This document shows positions 17,359-25,726 of a DNA stretch of 64,000 nt, in pieces. The DNA lies in contig JAIUNK010000009.1 in NCBI GenBank assembly GCA_020161845.1, forward strand, positions 62,001 through 126,000, given 5' to 3'. The notes beneath the pieces are model-generated. The model did no database searches. It was not told where the DNA came from and worked only from the letters and a program-made list of their open reading frames with translations. Numbering within the stretch: position 1 is the stretch's first letter; each line of letters begins with the position of its first letter. This stretch comes from Actinomycetota bacterium (GTDB lineage Bacteria > Actinomycetota > Actinomycetes > Actinomycetales > Dermatophilaceae). The translations under genes and the position numbers were made by a program.

Positions 17359-18536
17359 TCGACGTCTACGGTCACCTCGGCGCCCCGGGGCCCGAGCTTC
17401 GCCAGGCGGTGGCCGGCGCCGGCCGGGTCGTCGCCGGAGCCAGGGCGCTCGACGCGCTCGACGTACCCCCGCAGCGTCGGATCGTGCTGGGCGGGGTGAG
17501 CCCGGCGATCGCGGCAGTGACGGCGTACCAGTCCGCCGGCGAACCCGACGGCCCCGTGGTCGTCCTGGCCAGTGGCGACCCGCTGTGTTATGGGGTGGTG
17601 CGCCGGTTCCGCGCCGGGGGACTGTGGTGCCGGGTGCACCCCGGGATCTCCTCGCTCGCGGCCGCCTTTGCCGCGGTTGGGCTGCCCTGGGACGACGCGC
17701 AGCTGGTCAGCGCACACGGGCACGGGATGGCGCCGACCTGGGCGGCCTGCCGGGCGCTGCCCAAGGTCGCGGTGCTCACCGCGCCGGGGCACGGGATCCG
17801 CGAGATCGCGGCGGGCCTGGCGGATCTGGAGCGCTGGTACGTCGTGGCCGAGCGACTCGGCGAGGCCGACGAGCGGGTTCGGGTGCTGGACGGGTCAGCC
17901 GCCCGCGGCGCCACCGACGTCGCCGAGCCGAACGTCGTGCTCGTGCTGGCCGCGCCCCCGGACTCGCCGGCGGCGCTGGGGGTGCTCGGGCCGTACGTCG
18001 GGGGGCCGCGGCCCGCGGCCAACGACCCGGCACCTCGGCCGGGACTGAGGGACACTGCCACGCCGCATGCCGCCGCGATCGCGCTGGTGTTCGGCCGCAC
18101 CGCGCCGCGCCTCGGCGACACGATCTGGTGCGCCGGAGAGATCGTCGAGGACGTCGTGGCCTGGGGCGCCCGCACCGGCGCGGCGGTCGTCGACCTGAAC
18201 GGCCTGCCCGCCGACGGCCTGGCGGAGACCGACGGTTTCGAGCAGCCGGCGATCCCGGCGTACCTTCCGGACCCCGACCTGGTGCTGCTCGACGATCCCT
18301 CCTGGCTGCCGGCGCTGGCCCGCCGGACAGCAGGCCCGCGCCTGGTGGTCCTGCTGTCCGGCGACGACGCGGCCCACGGCGCCGCTGCTGCCGTGGATCT
18401 GGCCGGATTCCCCCCGAGCGCTCGGGTCGACGTGGCGCACCTGGCGCTCACCGATGCCGACGGCGCGACCCGCTCGACCTACCTGACCACCATCGAGACT
18501 CTGCCCACCACCGAGATGCCGCGGGAGGCACCGTGA
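17355..18536 (+). CDS. cbiE: CbiE (C5-methyltransferase) with a degenerate CbiT-like C-terminal domain
   Basis: The first 200 residues are CbiE, the C5-methyltransferase half of CobL: MIDVYGHLGAPGP, VVLASGDPLCYGVVRRF, HPGISSLAAAFAAVGLPWDD, and the HGHGMA block. Residues about 235-393 are an extra domain. It aligns by eye with CbiT, the C15-methyltransferase/decarboxylase half of CobL: APRLGDTIWCAGEI stands where CbiT has a PGRVLWDIGTGAGS-type SAM site, and PDLVLLDDPSWLPAL stands where CbiT has PDAVFLGGGAS. The glycine-rich SAM loop is gone, so this half is probably inactive. An intact cbiT lies at 26574-27170. The dead-domain call is an inference; structure prediction would test it. Confidence 0.88.
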   Translation: MIDVYGHLGAPGPELRQAVAGAGRVVAGARALDALDVPPQRRIVLGGVSPAIAAVTAYQSAGEPDGPVVVLASGDPLCYGVVRRFRAGGLWCRVHPGISSLAAAFAAVGLPWDDAQLVSAHGHGMAPTWAACRALPKVAVLTAPGHGIREIAAGLADLERWYVVAERLGEADERVRVLDGSAARGATDVAEPNVVLVLAAPPDSPAALGVLGPYVGGPRPAANDPAPRPGLRDTATPHAAAIALVFGRTAPRLGDTIWCAGEIVEDVVAWGARTGAAVVDLNGLPADGLAETDGFEQPAIPAYLPDPDLVLLDDPSWLPALARRTAGPRLVVLLSGDDAAHGAAAAVDLAGFPPSARVDVAHLALTDADGATRSTYLTTIETLPTTEMPREAP

Positions 18537-20389
18537 CCACCCGGGAGACGCCGGAGACGCCGGAGACGCTGGAGACGCCCGAAACGCCCGAGACCCCCGC
18601 GACCACGGAGCGGATCGGGCAGGTGGTCGGGTCCAGCCCGGCGGCCCGGCGGCGCGCGGCGGAACTCGACGCGGCGCTGGGCGGTACGACGATCTACCCC
18701 GGCCCCTCGACCGAGCTGCTGCCCCGGGCCTGGGCCGAGTGCGATCTCATCGTCAGCCATCTCGCCCTCGGGGCGACGACCCGGATCATCGCGCCGCTGC
18801 TCGCCGACAAGAAGACCGACCCCGGGGTCGTGGTGGTGGACGAGGCCGGCCGCTTCGCCGTGCCGTTGGTGGGCGGGCATGCCGGCGGCGCCAACGAGCT
18901 GGCCCGCCGGATCGCCGCAGCGACCGGCGCGACGGCCGTGCTCACCACCGCCACGGACGGTCTCGGCATCGCGGCCCTGGACACCCTCGGCTGGCCCTAC
19001 CGCGGCGACGTCGCGGGGACCACCCGGGCGGTGCTGGACGGCCGGCGCGTCGAGCTGGTGCGCGAATACCGCTGTCCGCTACCGCCGCTGCCGGACAACG
19101 TGACGCAGGCGCCCGACGGGGGAGAGACGGTGTGGACCCGCGGCGACGACGACAACCGGGTCGCGGCGCGCATCGTGGTGACCGACCGGGCCGGGGCGCT
19201 GGTCCTGGCCGAGGCCGACGTGCCCACCGTGGTGCTGCACCCGCCGACGCTGGTCGTCGGGATGGGCTGCAACTCCGGCACGGACGTGGAGCACCTGCAC
19301 GCGCTGCTGCGCGAGGCCCTGGCCGGAGCCGGGCTCGCCGCGGAGTCCGTCGCCGCGCTGACCACCATCGACGCCAAGGCCGGCGAGATCGGGCTGCTGC
19401 AGCTCGCCGCGCGGCTGCGCCTGCACCTGCGGCCGTTCCTGGCGGAGACCCTCGCCGAGGTGGCGGTGCCGACCCCGAGCACCGTCGTCGCCGGTCACGT
19501 CGGCAGCCCCAGCGTGGCCGAGGCCTCGGTGCTCGCGCGCGGCGCCGTACTGCTCGTGCCCAAGCGCAAGTCCACCGACGCGACCTGCGCGATCGGACGG
19601 CTGCCCGCGCGGGGGCGGCTCAGCGTGGTGGGGCTCGGTCCGGGGGCGCGGGACCTGCTCACGCCGCGGGCGGTGCGGGCTATCCAGGAGGCTCGGTACG
19701 TCGTGGGCTACGGACCCTACGTGCGGCAGATCCGCGATCTGGCCCGGCCCGGGGCGCAGGTGGAGGCCAGCACGATGGGTTCGGAGCAGGACCGGATCGC
19801 CAAGGCCGTGGCCCGGGCCCGCAGCGGCGATGCGGTGGCCCTCGTCTGCGGGGGCGACCCGGCGATCTACGCGATGGCCAGCCCCGTGCTGGAATACGGC
19901 ACGGACGGCATCGACGTCGTCGTCGTGCCCGGGATCACCGCGAGCCTGGCCGCCTCGGCGATCCTGGGTGCCCCGCTGGGTCACGACCACGCGACGATCT
20001 CGCTGTCCGACCTGCACACGACGTGGCCGGCGATCGAGCGGCGCCTGGTCGCGGCGGCCGAGGGCGACCTGGTCACCGTGCTCTACAACCCGCGCAGCCG
20101 CACCCGCACCTGGCAGCTGCCGCGGGCCCTGGAGATCTTCGCCGCGCATCGCGGGCCGCGGACCCCGGTCGCCGTGGTGACCCAGGCGGAACGGCGCCAG
20201 GAGGGCACCGTCCTGGCCGAGCTGGCCGACGTCGATCCGGCGGTCGTCGACATGAATTCGCTGGTCATCATCGGGTCGAGCAGCACCTCGTACCTCCCCT
20301 GCGAGGGTCGCCCGCCGTACCTCGTGACCCCCCGCGACTACACCTGGATGGGCGTCGAGCAGGACGCCTGCGCCCCCTCGGGATCCTGA
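18533..20389 (+). CDS. cobJ: Fusion: CbiG (cobalt-precorrin-5A hydrolase) - CobJ/CbiH (C17-methyltransferase)
   Basis: Two consecutive ring-contraction enzymes in one 618-residue chain. After an N-terminal Glu-Thr-Pro repeat (ETPETPETL, residues 4-20) comes CbiG: SHLALGATTRIIAPLL, VVVVDEAGRFAVPLVGGHAG with the conserved GGH, and the C-terminal CbiG domain with VVGMGCNSGT and TIDAKAGEIGL. CobJ starts near residue 362 with LSVVGLGPGARDLLTP, followed by VVGYGPYV, CGGDPAIYAMASP, VPGITASLAASAILGAPLGHD, and VTVLYNPRSRTR. The GTG at 18533 overlaps cbiE by 4 nt; upstream frame extension lies in cobM/cbiE and is rejected. CbiG indicates the cobalt-early route. Such CbiG-CbiH fusions are known in actinobacteria. 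Confidence 0.95.
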   Translation: MTTRETPETPETLETPETPETPATTERIGQVVGSSPAARRRAAELDAALGGTTIYPGPSTELLPRAWAECDLIVSHLALGATTRIIAPLLADKKTDPGVVVVDEAGRFAVPLVGGHAGGANELARRIAAATGATAVLTTATDGLGIAALDTLGWPYRGDVAGTTRAVLDGRRVELVREYRCPLPPLPDNVTQAPDGGETVWTRGDDDNRVAARIVVTDRAGALVLAEADVPTVVLHPPTLVVGMGCNSGTDVEHLHALLREALAGAGLAAESVAALTTIDAKAGEIGLLQLAARLRLHLRPFLAETLAEVAVPTPSTVVAGHVGSPSVAEASVLARGAVLLVPKRKSTDATCAIGRLPARGRLSVVGLGPGARDLLTPRAVRAIQEARYVVGYGPYVRQIRDLARPGAQVEASTMGSEQDRIAKAVARARSGDAVALVCGGDPAIYAMASPVLEYGTDGIDVVVVPGITASLAASAILGAPLGHDHATISLSDLHTTWPAIERRLVAAAEGDLVTVLYNPRSRTRTWQLPRALEIFAAHRGPRTPVAVVTQAERRQEGTVLAELADVDPAVVDMNSLVIIGSSSTSYLPCEGRPPYLVTPRDYTWMGVEQDACAPSGS

Positions 20390-20398
20390 GGAGAAGCG

Positions 20399-21685
20399 AT
20401 GACAACTCTTGCAAGCGCCGGGGTGCCGGCGTGCGTGATCGCGGCGCACGGGACGCGCGACCCCCACGGCGTGGCGGTCGGCCGGGCGCTGATCGAGCGG
20501 GTCCGCGGACGGTTGCCGGGCGTGCCGGTGCACGAGGGGTACGTCGAGCTCGTCGAGCCACCCATCGCGGCGGCGGTCCGGGCGGCCTTCGCCGGCGGGG
20601 CCGAGCGGGCGGTCGTCGTCCCGCTGATGCTCGGCACCGGCACGCATGTCCGCGACGACATCCCCGAGGCCATCGCCGCGGGCCTGGCCGACGAGCCTGC
20701 GTCCGGCCCCGGGGGGATCGCCGCGTCGCTGGACCGGGTCCGCTACGCCCGGCCGCTGGGCGCCGACCCGCGCCTGCTGGACGCGGTGATGAACCGGGCC
20801 ACCGCCGCCGCGGACGATTGGGCCGAACCGGGGGAGCGGCCGCTGCGCGATCTCGGCGTGGTCTTCCTCGGTCGGGGCGCCAAGGTGGCCGAGGCCAACG
20901 CCGATCACGCCCGGCTCGCCCGGCTGTTCGCCGAACGGACCGGCGCGTCCGTCGAGGCCGCGTTCATCCAGGTGACCCGGCCGTCGCTGCCCGAGGCGCT
21001 GGGGAGGCTGGCCATGCTCGGGCACCGCCGGATCGTGGTCGCCCCGAACTTCCTGCTGCCGGGGCTGCTGCGGACCTGGATGCGCGAGCAGGTGCAGGCG
21101 TGGGCGGCCACCCATCCCGACGTACCGGTGCGCATCGCCGAGGTCATCGGCGACTGCGACGACCTCGCCGACGTCGTCGCCGACCGCTACCGGGAGGCCG
21201 CGGGCGAACTGGCGCCGACGGCCGGCGAGGCGGGGGCGCCGGTGTATCTGGCCGGGCTGCGGCTGGCAGGCCGGGAGGTCCTCGTGGTCGGCGCTGGTCA
21301 CGTAGCCGATCGTCGGGTGCCCCGGCTGCTGGAGGCGGGGGCCCGGGTGCGGCTCATCTCGCCGACGCTGAGCGTGCGGCTGCGCGGGTTGGTCCGCTCG
21401 GGCGCCGAGATCGCCTGGGAGCAGCGGCCGTACGCCGACGGGGATGTGGGTTCGGCGTGGTATGTGCTGGCCGCGACCAACGACCCCGAGGTCAATGCCC
21501 GGGTGGCCGGCGCGGCCGAGGCGGCGCGGGTGTTCTGTGTGCGGGCGGACGCCGCGCGGCTGGGCACGGCGTGGACCCCGGCGGTCGAGCGGGCCGCGGG
21601 GCTGACCGTCGCGGTGGTCGGCAACCGGGACCCGCGCCGGTCGGTGCGGGTCCGCGATGCGCTGCTGGCGGCCCTGCACGATTGA
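20399..21685 (+). CDS. cbiX: Fusion: CbiX sirohydrochlorin cobaltochelatase - precorrin-2 dehydrogenase
   Basis: The 428-residue protein joins two early steps. Residues 1-265 hold two CbiX/SirB-type repeats: IAAHGTRDPHG with the metal-binding His, and VPLMLGTGTHVRDDI, then a second repeat VVFLGRGAKVAEANAD and VVAPNFLLPGLLRTWM. Residues about 280-428 are a SirC/Met8-type NAD dehydrogenase (REVLVVGAGHVADRRVPRLLEAGA, ATNDPEVNARV) that oxidises precorrin-2 to sirohydrochlorin. The start ATG at 20401 region has TGAGGAGAAG 5-9 nt upstream. Together they make cobalt-sirohydrochlorin, again the cobalt-early pathway. It is the last methylase-operon gene. The stop lies in a triple tandem repeat. Confidence 0.94.
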   Translation: MTTLASAGVPACVIAAHGTRDPHGVAVGRALIERVRGRLPGVPVHEGYVELVEPPIAAAVRAAFAGGAERAVVVPLMLGTGTHVRDDIPEAIAAGLADEPASGPGGIAASLDRVRYARPLGADPRLLDAVMNRATAAADDWAEPGERPLRDLGVVFLGRGAKVAEANADHARLARLFAERTGASVEAAFIQVTRPSLPEALGRLAMLGHRRIVVAPNFLLPGLLRTWMREQVQAWAATHPDVPVRIAEVIGDCDDLADVVADRYREAAGELAPTAGEAGAPVYLAGLRLAGREVLVVGAGHVADRRVPRLLEAGARVRLISPTLSVRLRGLVRSGAEIAWEQRPYADGDVGSAWYVLAATNDPEVNARVAGAAEAARVFCVRADAARLGTAWTPAVERAAGLTVAVVGNRDPRRSVRVRDALLAALHD

Positions 21686-21724
21686 GGGGCCCTGCACGAC
21701 TGAGGGGCCCTGCGCGACTGAGCG
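21671..21724. repeat. 18-bp unit in three tandem copies across the cbiX stop
   Basis: Units at 21671-21688, 21689-21706 and 21707-21724 share the pattern GCCCTGCACGAYTGAGGG with one to three changes. Each unit encodes Ala-Leu-His-Asp (Ala-Leu-Arg-Asp in the third) followed by the stop TGA, so the last four codons and stop of cbiX have been copied twice downstream. A frame-preserving unit of 18 bp means a point change in the first TGA would only add six residues. Confidence 0.9.
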
Positions 21725-21797
21725 GCCCGGGGCCCCGAGCGCGCGGATCGGGAGTAGCGTCGGCTCCCACCGGCACCGACTCGACGAGGAGTCTGCG

Positions 21798-22850
21798 ATG
21801 TGCATGACCTCTGAGGATGCTCACTCGGCCGCGAGGACCGCGCCCCGCGCGGCGTACGGCTCGGCCGTGGATCCCATCCATCTGGACCCCGTCGACGAGG
21901 TCGTCGTCACCACCCTGGTCGACAACACCTTCGACGGCCTGCTGGCTCCCGGCCCCGGCATCGAACGCGGCACTTTCGGGGCCGGGCAGGCCCCGGCGCC
22001 GCACTTCGAGGACGGCACGGCGCTGCTGGGCCTGCGGGCGGAGCACGGGTTCTCGGCCCTGGTCACGGTGCGCTCGCGGGAGTCGACGTCCACGATCGTG
22101 TTCGACACCGCGATGACCCCGGACTCGATGGTGGTCAATGCACAGCGGCTGGGGGTGGACTTCGGTGAGGTCGCGGCCGTCGTTCTCAGTCACGGGCACT
22201 TCGACCACTGTGGCGGGCTGACCGGGTTGGCCGCGGAGCGCGGGCCACGACGTACCCCTCTGGTGGTGCACCCATATGCCTGGACCCGTCGCCGGTTCGT
22301 CATGCCGGGCAGCGAATTGGTCTTTCCCACGCTGAGCCGCAAGGCCCTGGAGTCCGAGGGATTCGAACTCCTGGAGCGGCGAGTGCCTTCTCTGCTGCTG
22401 GACGGTCGCCTGCTGGTCACCGGAGAGGTGGATCGGACCACGGAGTTCGAGCGCGGCATGCCGCCGGTGCACCAGGCCTGGGACGGCACCGAGTGGCGCC
22501 ATGATGCCGCGGTCATCGACGACCAGGCCGTCGTGATCCACGTCCGCGGCCGTGGATTGGTGGTGCTCACCGGGTGCGGGCACGCCGGCGTCGTCAACAT
22601 CGTCCGGCATGCCATGCGCCTGACCGGGGTGGATACTCTGTGCGCGCTGATCGGGGGCTTCCACCTGAACGGGCCGGCCTTCGAACCGATCATCCCGGCC
22701 ACGCTGGACGCACTCGAGGCGATGGGCCCGGACCTGCTCGTGCCGGGGCACTGCACGGGTTGGCGCGCGCAGCACGCGCTCGCGGCGCGGCTCCCGCAGG
22801 CCTGGGTGGCCGGCTCCTCCGGCACCCGCTATACCCTCACTGCCGCCTGA
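21798..22850 (+). CDS. MBL-fold hydrolase, dihydropterin-phosphate synthase-like
   Basis: A 350-residue metallo-beta-lactamase fold protein. The metal-binding motif is LSHGHFDHCGG (about residues 131-141), with further ligands likely in TGCGHAGVVN (about 259-268) and VPGHCTGWRAQHAL near the end; GGFHL also fits. This motif set is characteristic of the group that includes the archaeal 7,8-dihydropterin-6-methyl-4-aminobenzene-phosphate synthase. Bacterial members have unknown roles. GAGGAG lies 6 nt before the ATG at 21798 and a TAGCGT box near 21754 is a likely -10. It sits alone between cbiX and cobH; a role in corrinoid or pterin chemistry is only suggested by location. Confidence 0.82.
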   Translation: MCMTSEDAHSAARTAPRAAYGSAVDPIHLDPVDEVVVTTLVDNTFDGLLAPGPGIERGTFGAGQAPAPHFEDGTALLGLRAEHGFSALVTVRSRESTSTIVFDTAMTPDSMVVNAQRLGVDFGEVAAVVLSHGHFDHCGGLTGLAAERGPRRTPLVVHPYAWTRRRFVMPGSELVFPTLSRKALESEGFELLERRVPSLLLDGRLLVTGEVDRTTEFERGMPPVHQAWDGTEWRHDAAVIDDQAVVIHVRGRGLVVLTGCGHAGVVNIVRHAMRLTGVDTLCALIGGFHLNGPAFEPIIPATLDALEAMGPDLLVPGHCTGWRAQHALAARLPQAWVAGSSGTRYTLTAA

Positions 22851-22919
22851 CCTGCGCCGGCCGCCGATGTAGCCCCCAACGGGTCGTCCCGCGGCGCGGG
22901 CGCGGGCGCGGCGGGTCGC

Positions 22920-23576
22920 CTATTCGGCCGGCGAGGCGGTCGCGTTGATCGCCGCGACCGTCATGGCGGAGCCACCTCGGCGGCCGCGCACCACCAGGTA
23001 CTCCAGCCCGAGACCACTGCTGACCAGGGCGTCCTTCGATTCGGCAGCCCCGACGAAACCCACCGGGATGCCGAACACCGCCGCGGGCCGGTCGGCACCC
23101 GCCGCGACCAGCTCCAGCAGCCGGAACAGCGCCGTCGGGGCGTTGCCGATCGCGACCACCGCGCCGGCGAGCAGCCCTCGCTCGGCCCACAGCTCGACGG
23201 CCGTCGCGGTCTTCGTCGTGCCGCGTTGCCGCGCCAGCTCCGCCAGGCCTGCTTCCGGGAGCAAGCACACGACGTCATTGCCGCGCGGCAGCCGGGATCG
23301 GATGATGCCCGTCGCGACCATCGTCGAGTCGCACAGGATCGGCGCCCCGGCCGCCAACGCCGCCCGCCCGGCCGTGACCACCTGAGGGCTGAACGCCACC
23401 TCGTCGGCGATCGTCACGTCGCCGGCCGCGTGACACATCCGCACCACGACCTGCTCGACGTCGGCGGGGAAGCGCGCCAGCTCGGCCTCGGCGCGAATAA
23501 TCCGGAACGACTCGGCGTAGATGTCCGCGCCGTCCCTGCGGTAGTCGTAACCCCCGGTGTTCAGCGCCTCGCCCAT
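22920..23576 (-). CDS. cobH: Precorrin-8X / cobalt-precorrin-8 methylmutase
   Basis: Moves the methyl group from C11 to C12, giving (hydrogeno)cobyrinic acid. The 218-residue form starts [24 protein letters not shown] at 23576, with GAGGAGGAAG upstream. Conserved features are [11 protein letters not shown], the catalytic-region histidine in [44 protein letters not shown] and [13 protein letters not shown]. The longer open frame to 23657 is unneeded. It is on the opposite strand from the rest of the cluster and diverges from cbiM, whose riboswitch lies in the shared upstream region, so this gene itself is not under that switch. Confidence 0.95.
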   Translation of the reverse strand: MGEALNTGGYDYRRDGADIYAESFRIIRAEAELARFPADVEQVVVRMCHAAGDVTIADEVAFSPQVVTAGRAALAAGAPILCDSTMVATGIIRSRLPRGNDVVCLLPEAGLAELARQRGTTKTATAVELWAERGLLAGAVVAIGNAPTALFRLLELVAAGADRPAAVFGIPVGFVGAAESKDALVSSGLGLEYLVVRGRRGGSAMTVAAINATASPAE

Positions 23577-23689
23577 CCGGTCTTCCTCCTCGCGGTCGCG
23601 CCGCGCGCGAGTCGGCACGGTGCGCCGCCCACGGTAGCGGCCAACGGTAGCGGCCAACGGCGGGACGTTGGTCGGGCTCGGTGGGGCTC

Positions 23690-23838
23690 CTGTTGTGCCA
23701 CGATGGGCGGACCAACCCTGCGGGGCACGAGGAAGCCGGGCAAAGCCGGCACGGTCGCGCCACTGTGGACGGCGCCGAAAGGCGTCGGGAGTCAGGAACT
23801 CCGTCCCCGTAGGCCGCTCTATCGAGACGCGTCATCTC
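23690..23838 (+). ncRNA. Cobalamin riboswitch upstream of cbiMNQO
   Basis: The core is recognisable: GAGGAAGCCGGGCAAAGCC with GGCACGGTCGC (23729-23758), GCCACTGTGGACGG (23759-23772), and a B12-box variant GAGTCAGGAACTCC (23789-23802). The usual AGCCAGGA is AGTCAGGA here. A short stem (TCGAGA/TCTCGG) precedes the AGAGGAGAG ribosome binding site of cbiM, consistent with translational control. It makes cobalt import respond to B12, as for many cbiMNQO operons. Boundaries are approximate. Confidence 0.88.
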
Positions 23839-23855
23839 GGAGAGGAGAGTGTGCC

Positions 23856-24542
23856 GTGCACATCGCCGAGGGCTTTCTGCCCGCTAGTCATTGCGCCGCA
23901 TGGTTCGTCGCCGCCACCCCCTTCGTGGTCCACGGGGCCCGGGCGGTCGCCCGGGAAGCCCGCGAGGATCCGGAGAACCGCCTGCTGCTGGCCGCTGCCG
24001 GCGCCTTCACCCTGGTTCTTTCGGCGGTGAAGCTGCCCTCGGTGACCGGGAGCTCGTCGCATCCGACCGGGACGGGCTTGGGGGCGGTGTTGTTCCGGCC
24101 CCCGGTGATGGCCTTCCTCGGGACGGTGGTGCTGCTCTTCCAGGCGCTGCTGCTCGCTCATGGCGGGTTGAGCACCCTGGGCGCCAATGCCTTCTCGATG
24201 GCGGTCGCCGGCCCCTGGGCCGGCTATGCCGCGTTCCTTCTGGTCCGCTCGGTGCGCCTGCCCACCGAGGTCGGGATCTTCGCCGCGATGGCCGTGGCCG
24301 ATCTCACGACGTACGTCGTCACCGCCCTCCAACTCGCGCTCGCCTACCCCGACCCCGCCAGCGGACTGGCCGGGGCGATCGCGAAATTCCTCGGCATCTT
24401 CGCGCTCACCCAGGTGCCGCTGGCGCTCGCGGAGGGCTTCCTCGGGGTGGTCGTCTACCGGTTCCTGCGGCGGGTGGCTCCCGGGGAACTGGTCCGGACC
24501 ACGCTGTCCCGCGCCGCGCGACGGGAGGCCAGCCATGTCTGA
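23856..24542 (+). CDS. cbiM: Cobalt ECF transporter substrate-binding membrane protein CbiM
   Basis: Captures Co2+ and passes it across the membrane. The 228-residue protein starts with the diagnostic [13 protein letters not shown]: the N-terminal Met and His2 are metal ligands in CbiM/Nik[23 protein letters not shown], with the second metal-site histidine, and [19 protein letters not shown] are family-specific. Six to seven helices are apparent. The GTG at 23856 is the start because Met1-His2 must be N-terminal; the open frame upstream is shadow. AGAGGAG lies about 8 nt before it. It heads the riboswitch-controlled cbiMNQO operon. Confidence 0.96.
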   Translation: MHIAEGFLPASHCAAWFVAATPFVVHGARAVAREAREDPENRLLLAAAGAFTLVLSAVKLPSVTGSSSHPTGTGLGAVLFRPPVMAFLGTVVLLFQALLLAHGGLSTLGANAFSMAVAGPWAGYAAFLLVRSVRLPTEVGIFAAMAVADLTTYVVTALQLALAYPDPASGLAGAIAKFLGIFALTQVPLALAEGFLGVVVYRFLRRVAPGELVRTTLSRAARREASHV

Positions 24543-24915
24543 GGCGCTCGCCGCGGTCGACCGCCCTCGCCCCCGCACCCGGCACTGGATCAGCGCCGCC
24601 TGCGGACTGGTCGCGATCGCGATCCTCGCGCTGTCCTGGCTGCTCGCGCCCCGACCCGAAGCCGACGGGGAGGCCTTCGCCGGCACCGACTCGACCGTGA
24701 CGGCGGCGCTGGAGGAGGACGGGGTCCAGCCCTGGTTCCAGCCGGTGTTCACCCCCGGCAGCGGCGAGATCGAGGCGGGGTTGTTCGCGATGCAGGCCGC
24801 CGCGGGGGCGGGGCTGTTCGGGTACGCGGTGGGTCGGCTGCACGGTCGACGGCTGAACTCCGGGGCCTCTGGTCGTGCCGAGCCGGCGCCGCGGCGGCGC
24901 GGCGATCGGGGCTGA
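24535..24915 (+). CDS. cbiN: Cobalt transport protein CbiN
   Basis: Small accessory subunit of the cobalt ECF transporter that helps load the CbiM site. The 126-residue protein has two membrane helices ([21 protein letters not shown] at about 17-37 and [21 protein letters not shown] further on) linked by an extracytoplasmic loop with [16 protein letters not shown] and PWFQPVF, the CbiN pattern. The C-terminus is a short basic tail. The ATG at 24535 overlaps the last 8 nt of cbiM. Confidence 0.93.
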   Translation: MSEALAAVDRPRPRTRHWISAACGLVAIAILALSWLLAPRPEADGEAFAGTDSTVTAALEEDGVQPWFQPVFTPGSGEIEAGLFAMQAAAGAGLFGYAVGRLHGRRLNSGASGRAEPAPRRRGDRG

Positions 24916-24919
24916 CGGA

Positions 24920-25726
24920 GTGCATCTCACCGCCCTCGATGACGCCGCCTGGTCGAGCCCGTGGCGTCGTCGACCGGTGGCGGACAAGGCCCTGTTGAGT
25001 CTGGGGCTGGTGCTCACGGCCCTGCTGGCCCCACCCGCCCCCGGCGGTCTGCTGGTCATCGTCGTCGCCCTGGCCGCCCTGCTCGGGCCGGCCCGAGTGC
25101 CGCCGCGGCTGCTGGTCGAGGCGCTCGGCCCGCCGGTCGCCTTCGTCGTGCTCGGCGCCCTGTCGGTGGCCGTCGCGGTCGGCGCGGCGACCCCGGACGC
25201 CTGGTGGGCGCTCGGTCCGCTGTCGATGGGTCCCGAATCCGCCGCCCGGGGTGCCGGCCTCGTGGTGCACGGGGTCGCCGGCGCACTGGGGGTGCTCGTC
25301 CTGGCCACCACCACCCCGATGGTCGATCTCGTCACCGCCGCCCGCCGGCTGCGCATCCCCGCCGCCTGCCTCGACATCGCCGCGCTGGTCTATCGCCTGC
25401 TCTTCGTGCTGCTCGACGTGGCGCTGGCGGCCCACGCCGCGCAGGCGGCGCGGCTGGGCGGATCGGGCCGGGTCGCGGACCGGCTACGGGCCGCCGGCTC
25501 GTTGGTGGGCACGGTGCTGGTGCACTCCTTCGCCCGGGCTCGACGGCTCACCGAGGGTCTCGCCGGCCGCGGCTATGAGGACGATCTGCGCACCCTGCCG
25601 GTGACGGGGCCTCGGTCGCTGCGCTTCGAGGCGGTGGCGCTGGCCGCGATCACGGCGGTGTGGCTCGTCGTGTGGGTCAGCGCGGTCGGCCCGTTCCTGG
25701 GCGCTTCGCCGGGGCAGGGCGCGTGA
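24920..25726 (+). CDS. cbiQ: Cobalt ECF transporter T component CbiQ
   Basis: Membrane coupling subunit that transmits ATPase motion to CbiM. The 268-residue protein starting at the GTG at 24920 (4 nt after cbiN) has five or six helices and the two Ala-Arg-Gly-type coupling motifs of ECF-T proteins in variant form: AAQAARLGG near residue 175 and TEGLAGRGYED near residue 220. An upstream in-frame GTG at 24875 would add 15 Arg-rich residues overlapping cbiN and is less likely. Its stop overlaps the cbiO start (GTGA). Confidence 0.93.
   Translation: MHLTALDDAAWSSPWRRRPVADKALLSLGLVLTALLAPPAPGGLLVIVVALAALLGPARVPPRLLVEALGPPVAFVVLGALSVAVAVGAATPDAWWALGPLSMGPESAARGAGLVVHGVAGALGVLVLATTTPMVDLVTAARRLRIPAACLDIAALVYRLLFVLLDVALAAHAAQAARLGGSGRVADRLRAAGSLVGTVLVHSFARARRLTEGLAGRGYEDDLRTLPVTGPRSLRFEAVALAAITAVWLVVWVSAVGPFLGASPGQGA

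Noticed and set aside
19079-21805. 908-codon minus-strand frame opposite cobJ and cbiX
   Set aside because: Antisense to two proteins with intact catalytic motifs; composition is the Arg/Gly/Pro/His mix typical of shadow frames.
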